A DNA stretch of 5,113 nt from Methanomicrobiales archaeon (lineage in GTDB: Archaea > Halobacteriota > Methanomicrobia > Methanomicrobiales > JACTUA01). The stretch spans positions 1-5,113 of the forward strand of contig JAJRCO010000374.1 in NCBI GenBank assembly GCA_028678905.1. Direction: 5' to 3'. How positions within the stretch are numbered: the stretch's first letter is position 1; every line of letters starts with the position of its first letter. Below the pieces are notes generated by a model. That model was not told where the DNA came from. It was given only the letters and a program-made list of their open reading frames with translations, and did not search any database. Position numbers and translations under genes: made by a program. Positions 1 through 5,113 of this stretch are shown piece after piece.

Positions 1-2
1 CC

Positions 3-509
3 CTTGAAGCGGTGACGAGGAATCTCGCGCTGTTCAGCAATACTCCTATTACGAGCGATAACCGGATTCTTTCGGAGAAACTCAATGAAGTGAAGGGGAA
101 ACTCCGCGACGAGTTTGGAACTCTGCCCGCCTTTCTTGTGATGGGTGGACCGGACGACGGAAAAGTGTTTTTCTTCCGATCGGCGATGATTCCACTGGGA
201 AGAGCTGATCCTAATGCTCCCTCCCAGCCGAAGGAAGCGATCACTCTTTCTGAAGAATACCGGGCAGTAACACGGGTATCCCGTCCTCATGCCCGCATTC
301 TGGAGGTGCAGGGAGAGTACTATATTGAGGATCGGGGAAGCACGGGAGGCACCTACGTGAACGGTCAAAAAGTCACGGAGGGAGAGCGCACGCTACTCAC
401 GGATGGAGCCCTGATCGATCTGGGAAAAGGCGCCCAGAGCGTGAGGCTCCTCTGCGTCCTTCCCGTTAGACCGCATCCAGAGATTCCTCCGGTACCGGAT
501 CGGAGCTGA
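3..509 (+). CDS. FHA-domain protein, 5'-truncated by window edge
   Basis: This is a cytoplasmic phosphothreonine-recognition protein with a C-terminal forkhead-associated domain. The frame is open to the left edge (codons Leu-Glu-Ala precede the GTG at 12), so the true start probably lies upstream; GTG 12 is only the first possible start in view. Numbering from GTG 12, the FHA domain spans about residues 40-150. It shows the family landmarks: Gly63-Arg64 (GR), Ser90-Arg-Pro-His93 (SRxH, the phosphopeptide-binding strand loop), a Ser110-Thr-Gly-Gly-Thr turn and Asn117-Gly118 (NG). Residues 1-40 are polar and probably helical with no recognised domain, and the tail is Pro-rich. The stop lies one base before the kinase start, implying co-transcription and translational coupling. 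By analogy with bacterial kinase-FHA pairs it may be a substrate or adaptor of the kinase; that part is inference. Confidence 0.88.
   Translation, partial: LEAVTRNLALFSNTPITSDNRILSEKLNEVKGKLRDEFGTLPAFLVMGGPDDGKVFFFRSAMIPLGRADPNAPSQPKEAITLSEEYRAVTRVSRPHARILEVQGEYYIEDRGSTGGTYVNGQKVTEGERTLLTDGALIDLGKGAQSVRLLCVLPVRPHPEIPPVPDRS
502..505 (+). promoter_or_regulatory. Shine-Dalgarno site for the kinase gene
   Basis: GGAG sits inside the last codons of the FHA gene, five bases before the GTG at 511. It supports GTG as the real start, because no in-frame ATG lies nearby and a good secretion signal follows at once. The overlap with the upstream gene's 3' end suggests translational coupling. Confidence 0.7.
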
Positions 510-510
510 T

Positions 511-2907
511 GTGAAACTCATCTGTTTTATCGCGATACTTTTTCTCGGTATCGTGTGCATCGCACAGGGAGCGACACTTACCGTAGGATCAGCGGGCGCT
601 CAGTACACCTCCATCCAGGACGCGGTCGATCATGCCCTACCGGGAGATCTCATCCTCATCGGTGAAGGACATTATGTGACCAATGTGGAGATCGCCGCCC
701 CAGTCACGATCCAAGGGGCCGGAAGAGGGAAAACGATCCTTGTCCCCGGTGGATCCGGTCCCGTCATCACCATCCCATCCGAAGGGACGAGGATTGAATA
801 CCTGGATATCGTGGGTGAAGGAGGTCCGGGTGTGCGCATCACAGCAGACCGCGTGGAAATGAAAGGCGTCGGAATCCAGGGTTGCGGGATTGGAGCCACA
901 CTGGAAAGTGTATCAGGAGCCCGGATCACCGAGAGCGAGATCATTGGAACCTCCGGTTATGGACTTCTGCTTGTCGGTGCGACCGGAAACACCTTTACAC
1001 GGAATACGATCCGCACCAGCGGTGACGCCGGGCTGTTTATCGATACGGGTTCCTCGGATAACACGTTCTACCTGAACAGCCTCATTAACACCCAGAACGC
1101 GATCGTGGAGTCGGACAGAAACACATGGACCTCCCCCGGTTCAATCTCTTATTCCTATGGTGGAAAATCGTTTACCGGATATCCAGGCAACTTCTGGAGT
1201 GATTACCAGGGATCGGACACAGACGGAGATGGGCTTGGCGATACCCCTTACATTATCGAAGCAAAAAAAGGGAAAGGCTCCCCAAATAACGTTCCGGCGA
1301 ACAGCAAACGGGATACCAGCCCTCTTATAGAGGTTTGGGAGACGTACATCATTCCAGTCACCCTTCCAGTTACCACTCCGGTTACGTTTCCTTCGCCCAC
1401 AGTCACTTCGTCCCTGCCAACGACAACGACACCTCCGTCTACAGCCACTGTTCCCACCACAACCACCACCTCTCCCGGGACATCCGGCGACTCCATTCAG
1501 CCGTCCGGCGGGATTTCCCTGGGTTCAATAGTAGTCCTGTTCATGGCGACCCTGGCGGCGTCGGCGGGCATACTTTTCTATCTCTACGAGAGAGCCGACG
1601 GGGAAGCCGGAAATCAGTTCACCCGACTCATCGTGCACGGCCTGACCGCCGGTCACGGTGTGATCGGTGGTCTGCTCCTCTTTCTGTCCTTCCTGACAAT
1701 GTACCTAACGACAGAGAAATGGTCAGAGTGGGGCTTTGTGCAGTTCCTCTTGCCGTTGGGGGCGCTGCTTGGCTATACCGGGCTGTCTTCTCTGGTCCTC
1801 TCTCTCGGAACCTTCAGGAGAAGAATCCTGACGCGATTGACGAGGATCCACATCTTGGTGGCGATTCCCTCTTTCGTGCTCGCATTTGTCACGGATATGG
1901 TTCTTTCGGGAGAAGAACGGCTGACCTTCCTTTCCGTCGCGTTCCTTTCACTCCTGACCGTGGCGGTCACCTACGGGCAGTCGACACGCGTGTACTCACC
2001 AATCCCCTCGCCTTCGATCTCATCCGATACCGTCCTCCCCGGGAGTACCCCTCGGAGGGCTGAGACGATTTCCTCCAGGGCAGGTACCCGGTTTCCCACA
2101 GAATTACAGGATCGATATACGCAGGTCGAATTTGCGGGGAAGGGCGGGATCGCACGGGTCTTCAAGGCTGTGCGGAAAAGTGACGGCAAGGCGGTTGCAG
2201 TGAAAATTCCTGTGTCGTTCGACGAAGCGACCGGGATAGCATTCATGAAGGAGATCCGGGTGTGGGAGGATCTACGGCACCCCAACATCGTGGAAGTCTC
2301 CGCCGTGAACATCCTCCCGATACCCTATGTAGAAATGGAATATTTTCCACGATCGCTGGACCAGATAGAGAGACCCATGGAAACGGCGCTTGCGGTGAAG
2401 ATCATTTCCGGAGTAGCCGAGGGGCTGCGGTATGCGCACCAGTCCGGTGTCATCCACCGGGATCTGAAGCCCCAGAACATACTTCTTGCGGGTGATATGA
2501 CACCCAAAATCGCTGATTGGGGATTAAGCCGGATGCTCTCGCAGGAGACCGCTGTGAGCATGGCCGGCTTTTCGCTGCCCTATGCGAGTCCCGAACAGCT
2601 CTCACCACGGCGGTTCGGACCAACCGGACCATGGACGGATCTCTATCAGCTGGGGGTCATCCTGTTTGAACTGGTAATGGGGACTCTGCCATTCGGTGGT
2701 GAGGGACTCTACGAAACGGGTTCTGCCATTATCTCTTCAGATCCGATCCTTCCTTCATCCCCGAAAAAGGACGTGGCGAGTATTCTTCCGGTGATTATGA
2801 AATGCCTGGAGAAGGAACCCTCGATGCGGTATCAATCGGCAGACGAGTTCCTCCGAGATCTTACACTCCACGTCGGAAGGAAGGACGAGGCAGGAAAACC
2901 GGAATAG
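511..2907 (+). CDS. Receptor-like membrane Ser/Thr protein kinase with extracellular beta-helix domain
   Basis: This 798-residue protein starts at GTG. Residues 1-20 form a signal peptide (Lys2, hydrophobic core, cleavage probably after Ala-Gln-Gly20). Residues about 21-270 form a NosD-like parallel beta-helix. They carry Asn/Thr-rich turns, the archaeal NosD motif around Asn227-Phe-Trp-Ser-Asp, and a calcium-loop-like DxDxDGxxD at 236-244. Residues about 282-330 are a Thr/Pro/Ser stalk. Five hydrophobic segments follow at about 336-359, 377-399, 409-432, 447-465 and 471-488; an odd number plus the Arg-rich loop 435-445 puts the C-terminus inside. The kinase domain is about 536-790: Gly loop 543-550, Lys565, alpha-C Glu581, HRDLKPQN 649-656, Asp669-Trp-Gly (DWG instead of DFG), Ser-Pro-Glu 693-695 and Asp710. 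All catalytic residues are present, so it should be an active Hanks-type kinase. The ligand is unknown. Confidence 0.92.
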   Translation: MKLICFIAILFLGIVCIAQGATLTVGSAGAQYTSIQDAVDHALPGDLILIGEGHYVTNVEIAAPVTIQGAGRGKTILVPGGSGPVITIPSEGTRIEYLDIVGEGGPGVRITADRVEMKGVGIQGCGIGATLESVSGARITESEIIGTSGYGLLLVGATGNTFTRNTIRTSGDAGLFIDTGSSDNTFYLNSLINTQNAIVESDRNTWTSPGSISYSYGGKSFTGYPGNFWSDYQGSDTDGDGLGDTPYIIEAKKGKGSPNNVPANSKRDTSPLIEVWETYIIPVTLPVTTPVTFPSPTVTSSLPTTTTPPSTATVPTTTTTSPGTSGDSIQPSGGISLGSIVVLFMATLAASAGILFYLYERADGEAGNQFTRLIVHGLTAGHGVIGGLLLFLSFLTMYLTTEKWSEWGFVQFLLPLGALLGYTGLSSLVLSLGTFRRRILTRLTRIHILVAIPSFVLAFVTDMVLSGEERLTFLSVAFLSLLTVAVTYGQSTRVYSPIPSPSISSDTVLPGSTPRRAETISSRAGTRFPTELQDRYTQVEFAGKGGIARVFKAVRKSDGKAVAVKIPVSFDEATGIAFMKEIRVWEDLRHPNIVEVSAVNILPIPYVEMEYFPRSLDQIERPMETALAVKIISGVAEGLRYAHQSGVIHRDLKPQNILLAGDMTPKIADWGLSRMLSQETAVSMAGFSLPYASPEQLSPRRFGPTGPWTDLYQLGVILFELVMGTLPFGGEGLYETGSAIISSDPILPSSPKKDVASILPVIMKCLEKEPSMRYQSADEFLRDLTLHVGRKDEAGKPE

Positions 2908-3001
2908 ATGTGGTATAATCCGTTTCAGGTACGGGCTTGCAGCGTGTCCTCTTTTCCGGAGATAAAACGAGGTGATAGTCAGATTTACCCTTTTCTCTCG
3001 A

Positions 3002-3025
3002 ATGGTGAGGGGCAAGATTCACCAT
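3002..3025 (+). repeat. Inverted repeat / hairpin, 7-bp perfect stem
   Basis: ATGGTGA at 3002-3008 is the exact reverse complement of TCACCAT at 3019-3025, with a 10-base G-rich loop. It may be an RNA hairpin or a dimeric-regulator operator. There is no following T-run, so it is not a classical terminator. Confidence 0.5.
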
Positions 3026-3074
3026 AAAACGTAGTTCAGGAGTGCAGGGAGTTCTGTACCGGAGTCTTCACTGC

Positions 3075-3095
3075 GAGAGTGGAAGGTGGACTCTC
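3075..3095 (+). repeat. Inverted repeat / hairpin, 6-bp perfect stem
   Basis: GAGAGT at 3075-3080 pairs perfectly with ACTCTC at 3090-3095 across a 9-base purine-rich loop. It is short enough to occur by chance and is listed because it lies between two similar hairpins in a gene-free stretch. Confidence 0.35.
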
Positions 3096-3132
3096 CATCA
3101 CCTCTCATCACCTGACGGTCATATTGGTGATG
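3096..3132 (+). repeat. Two direct CATCACCT repeats plus an inverted GGTGATG copy
   Basis: CATCACCT occurs at 3096-3103 and again at 3106-3113, a 10-bp period that puts both copies on the same face of the helix. GGTGATG at 3126-3132 is the exact reverse complement of the first seven bases and can pair with 3106-3112 across a 13-base loop. This is compatible with a regulator-binding cluster or with an RNA stem that could switch between two partners. Function is inferred only. Confidence 0.5.
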
Positions 3133-3288
3133 CCGTATATCTTTTCCATTATTTAGTTCCTGATGCCCACTCTTCACTGAAAGGACCTGTTCTTCGTCGT
3201 AAAATCTGGGATATCATTGGCTACAATGTCACTTCCACACAAAATCAAATGAACACGTATGGTCTGCGGTCCCACAGGACCTCTCTTC

Positions 3289-3306
3289 CGAAATCCATAT
3301 ATAAAA
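3289..3306 (+). promoter_or_regulatory. Archaeal promoter (BRE + TATA box) of the rubredoxin gene
   Basis: TATATAAAA at 3298-3306 is a near-ideal archaeal TATA box, preceded by CGAAAT at 3289-3294, which fits a TFB-recognition element (BRE). Archaeal transcription usually starts about 22-27 bases downstream of the TATA centre. That places the start at about 3324-3329, at or within a few bases of the ATG at 3326. Confidence 0.8.
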
Positions 3307-3325
3307 GGTTACGGCATCTAGAACC

Positions 3326-3691
3326 ATGGCCAAAAAGATGAAGCGCTACAAATGCACTGCCTGCGGATACATCTACGATCCTGTTCGGGGGGAACCGAAG
3401 AATGGAATTGTACCGGGGACTGCTTTCGAGGACCTGCCGGGGACGTATGTCTGTCCAGTGTGTGGTGTCCGGGCAAAAGTAGGAAAATCCGCATTCGTCG
3501 CGCTGGATAAACCATCCCGCTACCGCTGTGTCGCTTGCGACTACATCTACAGCCCGGAGCAGGGAGAACCGAAGAACGGAATCGAACCGGGGACGATGTT
3601 TGAAGACCTTCCCGAAACGTACATGTGTCCCGTTTGCGGGGCGTATGCGAAAGTCGGAAAGACGGCTTTTGTCCCCCTGGAATTGGAATAA
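3326..3691 (+). CDS. Tandem two-domain rubredoxin
   Basis: This 121-residue soluble redox protein carries two complete rubredoxin domains, each binding one iron through four cysteines for one-electron transfer. Domain 1 uses Cys10/Cys13 and Cys43/Cys46; domain 2 uses Cys68/Cys71 and Cys101/Cys104. Each has the C-x2-C...PGT-x-FEDLP...CPVCG signature. A single-domain rubredoxin is about 52-55 residues. Oddities: the usual Trp before the second Cys pair is Tyr in both units (Tyr41, Tyr99), about four extra residues lie between CPVCG and the final Phe of each unit, and the Gly after the first Cys pair is Asp72 in domain 2. Likely partners in anaerobes are rubrerythrin, superoxide reductase or flavodiiron proteins, but none is encoded in this window. 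ATG 3326 has no Shine-Dalgarno site and lies at the predicted transcript start; ATG 3338 (Met5) is an alternative start that leaves both domains intact. Confidence 0.95.
   Translation: MAKKMKRYKCTACGYIYDPVRGEPKNGIVPGTAFEDLPGTYVCPVCGVRAKVGKSAFVALDKPSRYRCVACDYIYSPEQGEPKNGIEPGTMFEDLPETYMCPVCGAYAKVGKTAFVPLELE
3344..3688 (+). repeat. Internal tandem duplication within the rubredoxin gene (174-bp period)
   Basis: Residues 7-60 and 65-118 align without gaps at a spacing of 58 residues (174 bp), with 40 of 54 positions identical by eye. Nucleotide similarity is also clear, for example GAACCGAAGAA followed by GGAAT in both copies. The shared Tyr substitution and shared extra residues indicate duplication of one ancestral domain within this lineage rather than fusion of two different rubredoxins. 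Confidence 0.85.
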
Positions 3692-3697
3692 CCTGAT

Positions 3698-3708
3698 CTT
3701 TTTTCTTT
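3698..3708 (+). terminator. T-rich terminator candidate after rubredoxin
   Basis: A six-T run (3699-3704) followed by CTTT begins seven bases after the rubredoxin stop. Archaeal RNA polymerase terminates at oligo-T tracts without needing a hairpin, so this is a reasonable end for a monocistronic rubredoxin transcript. Confidence 0.55.
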
Positions 3709-3732
3709 CATTCATCTTCACATGTCACCTCC

Positions 3733-3739
3733 ATAAAAA
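3733..3739 (+). promoter_or_regulatory. Weak TATA-box candidate for the pyrophosphatase gene
   Basis: ATAAAAA lies about 50 bases before the ATG at 3784. Initiation about 25 bases downstream would give a leader of roughly 22-26 bases containing the GGAG site. It is much weaker than the rubredoxin TATA box. The T-run just upstream supports a separate promoter here. Confidence 0.4.
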
Positions 3740-3774
3740 CGATATCTCCCTTTCCCTTAGATAGTAACACGTTT

Positions 3775-3778
3775 GGAG
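3775..3778 (+). promoter_or_regulatory. Shine-Dalgarno site for the pyrophosphatase gene
   Basis: GGAG lies five bases before ATG 3784, the usual spacing, and fixes the start. The start is also supported by the catalytic N-terminal motif beginning at residue 18. Confidence 0.7.
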
Positions 3779-3783
3779 ATGCC

Positions 3784-5113
3784 ATGATCCAGAACCAGGG
3801 CCGGACAGGCTGCCGGAAACATGTGTACGTCATCGGACATCGTCAGCCCGATACGGACAGTATCTGCAGCGTGATTGGATATGCGGAGTTGTTAAACCAG
3901 ACGGGGCCTTGCGTTCACATCCCGGCCCGCTGCGGGGATATGAACGAGGAGACGTTATACGCGCTCTCACACTGTGGAGCCGACGCTCCCCTGTACCTCG
4001 AGAGTGTTGAACCTTCCGTGGAAGACCTCCCGTATCTGGATCAGCGGAGCGTGAACGAGGATGTGCCCACCATCGATGTGGCCGCGATGATGAACGCAAA
4101 CGACATGCGAAACATGCCGGTCGTGGACGGAGAGGGAAGATTGATCGGTCTCGTGAGCGAGTACGGTCTCGCCAGAGCCTATGTCCGACAACCGAGAGGC
4201 GATCCCCTCACACTCACGTCTATCCGTCTGGAGACTCTCGCCCGCATCCTCCATGCACGGGTGGTGGTGGCAGCGGCCGAGAATCTTGATGGCAGGGTCT
4301 GTACAGCTATCGATGCCCTGCACGTCGCCCTTTCCCGTCTCACTTTCCGCGATCTCGCCATTGTTGGGGATAACGAGCCTGCGCAGCTGGCCCTGACTGC
4401 CGCCGGCATCGCCGCACTCATCATCGCGGATGATGCACCGGTGGGAGAACGGGTGATCACGGCAGCGAAGAATAAGGGCGTGTCTGTTCTCGCGACCCCC
4501 CTTGATGCGTTCGGTGTTGGGAAGATGATCAGCCTGTCTCTCCCCAGCGGCATGGTCATGGAGACCGATACACCCACCGTGCAGATGAGCGATTCCCTGG
4601 AGTACGCAAAGCACCTGATCGGATCGTCGAAGTTCCGAACAGCCTGTGTCATCGATGAAAAAGGTGTGTTCCTGGGACAAATCTCCCGCTCTTCCCTCAT
4701 GGAGGATATCCAGAAATCGGTGATTCTCCTCGATCACAACGAGGCGCCCCAGGCAGTGGATGGGATCGAAAATGCGGACATTCTGGAGATAGTGGACCAT
4801 CACCGCCTGGGGGCGATCACCACCCTCAAACCGGTAAAATTCCTCAACGATCCGGTCGGCTCCACTTCGACTATCATCACCCATAAGTTCATCCAGGCCT
4901 CTGTTTCGCCGTCTTCACGGACCGCCTGCCTTCTCCTTGCCGGCATTCTGTCGGATACCCTTGGTCTGCGGATGTCTACTACCACAGATATGGATCGAAG
5001 GGCGGTCGAGTATCTCAGCGGAATCATCGATGTCAATCCCGCCCACTTCGGTAATACCCTGATAGAGAAAGGGATGAACCTCACCGGTATCCCGCTGGAG
5101 GAGATCCTTACCC
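3784..5113 (+). CDS. ppaC: Mn-dependent family II inorganic pyrophosphatase with CBS/DRTGG regulatory insert, 3'-truncated
   Basis: It hydrolyses pyrophosphate to phosphate in the cytoplasm, pulling biosynthetic reactions forward. The frame stays open from ATG 3784 to the right edge (443 residues; regulated members are about 545), so the C-terminal DHHA2 part with its substrate-binding Arg/Lys residues is missing. DHH-domain metal ligands are visible: His19, Asp23 and Asp25 (Gly-His-Arg-Gln-Pro-Asp-Thr-Asp-Ser), Asp317 (Leu-Asp-His-Asn), Asp338-His339-His340 and Asp391 (Leu-Ser-Asp-Thr). A regulatory block is inserted between residues about 80 and 313: first CBS motif 82-134, a DRTGG-like domain about 139-252, second CBS motif about 253-313. 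In characterised relatives AMP and ADP bind CBS and inhibit, and DRTGG-containing forms are activated by diadenosine polyphosphates; the same control is inferred here. The signature usually reads HKNPDTDS; Arg20-Gln21 is a mild variant. Confidence 0.93.
   Translation, partial: MIQNQGRTGCRKHVYVIGHRQPDTDSICSVIGYAELLNQTGPCVHIPARCGDMNEETLYALSHCGADAPLYLESVEPSVEDLPYLDQRSVNEDVPTIDVAAMMNANDMRNMPVVDGEGRLIGLVSEYGLARAYVRQPRGDPLTLTSIRLETLARILHARVVVAAAENLDGRVCTAIDALHVALSRLTFRDLAIVGDNEPAQLALTAAGIAALIIADDAPVGERVITAAKNKGVSVLATPLDAFGVGKMISLSLPSGMVMETDTPTVQMSDSLEYAKHLIGSSKFRTACVIDEKGVFLGQISRSSLMEDIQKSVILLDHNEAPQAVDGIENADILEIVDHHRLGAITTLKPVKFLNDPVGSTSTIITHKFIQASVSPSSRTACLLLAGILSDTLGLRMSTTTDMDRRAVEYLSGIIDVNPAHFGNTLIEKGMNLTGIPLEEILT

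Larger units (their letters stand above)
2908..3288. other. Long intergenic region with hairpins and GGTGA/TCACC motifs, no convincing gene
   Basis: This is most of the 418 bp between the kinase stop and the rubredoxin start. Open frames here encode peptides without recognisable domains. Visible structure: three short perfect inverted repeats (3002-3025, 3075-3095, 3106-3132), and the pentamer GGTGA or its complement TCACC in six places (near 2971, 3004, 3019, 3098, 3108 and 3126). The octamer ATAAAACG occurs twice (2962-2969 and 3024-3031), each copy a weak TATA-like candidate. Short T-rich tracts (2950-2954, 2989-2997) could end the kinase transcript, but none is a strong terminator. It could be a leader, an operator region or a small RNA gene; the sequence alone does not decide. 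Confidence 0.5.

Noticed and set aside
1354..1500. A possible short repeat array in the ACC/ACA-rich stretch.
   Set aside because: The pattern is explained by Thr/Pro codons of the protein stalk. There is no regular repeat-spacer spacing, so it is not a CRISPR array.
1335..2063. A 242-residue + strand open frame inside the kinase gene.
   Set aside because: It is a shifted-frame shadow of the Thr/Pro stalk and membrane segments, His/Ser/Arg-rich with no domain.
2755..3015. An 86-residue minus-strand open frame across the kinase 3' end.
   Set aside because: It has no domain and no clear ribosome site or promoter, and it overlaps conserved kinase sequence.
3024..3063. A possible tRNA because of a GTTC-containing stretch.
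   Set aside because: No acceptor stem, anticodon arm or T-arm pairing could be formed around it.
3042..3341. A 99-residue + strand open frame in the intergenic region, from GTG 3042 into the rubredoxin start.
   Set aside because: It has no recognisable domain, a weak ribosome site and an unusual His/Ser/Arg/Trp mix. It runs through the rubredoxin TATA box and overlaps the rubredoxin start.
3245..3721. A 158-residue minus-strand open frame covering the rubredoxin gene.
   Set aside because: It is antisense to an unmistakable rubredoxin and merely mirrors its duplication. Only its ribosome site is notable, and that is reported as a finding.
3967..4884. A 305-residue minus-strand open frame.
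   Set aside because: It lies wholly antisense to the pyrophosphatase, whose catalytic motifs are intact in the + frame. The His/Gly/Asp-rich composition is typical of a reverse shadow.

Overview
The window looks like part of a methanogenic archaeal chromosome, most likely from the Methanomicrobiales (Methanoregula/Methanosphaerula/Methanoculleus-like). This is inferred from four things: archaeal TATA/BRE promoter architecture, a NosD-like beta-helix ectodomain on a Thr/Pro stalk, a redox protein made of rubredoxin domains, and a family II pyrophosphatase with regulatory domains. Placement below 'archaeon' is a judgement, not a measurement. All supported genes are on the + strand.

Layout. (1) Positions 3-509: the 3' part of a gene for an FHA-domain phosphopeptide-binding protein, open at the left edge. 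(2) Positions 511-2907: one nucleotide downstream, a large membrane receptor-like Ser/Thr protein kinase. It has a signal peptide, an extracellular parallel beta-helix, a Thr/Pro stalk, five predicted membrane spans and a cytoplasmic Hanks-type kinase domain. (3) Positions 2908-3325: about 420 bp with no convincing gene. It holds three small inverted repeats and recurring GGTGA/TCACC motifs, and ends in a strong TATA box. (4) Positions 3326-3691: a tandem (two-domain) rubredoxin with no Shine-Dalgarno site, probably leaderless. (5) Positions 3692-3783: an intergenic region with a T-run terminator candidate and a weak promoter candidate. (6) Positions 3784-5113: a manganese-dependent family II inorganic pyrophosphatase with inserted CBS and DRTGG-type regulatory domains, cut off by the right edge.

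How the genes fit together. The FHA protein and the kinase are almost certainly one translation-coupled signalling unit: the kinase phosphorylates Thr/Ser and the FHA domain reads phosphothreonine. The beta-helix exposed outside the cell would be the sensor or ligand/surface-binding part. The rubredoxin (electron transfer, probably in oxidative-stress or anaerobic redox chemistry) and the pyrophosphatase (pyrophosphate removal, adenine-nucleotide regulated in characterised relatives) each have their own upstream signals and show no obvious link to the signalling pair.
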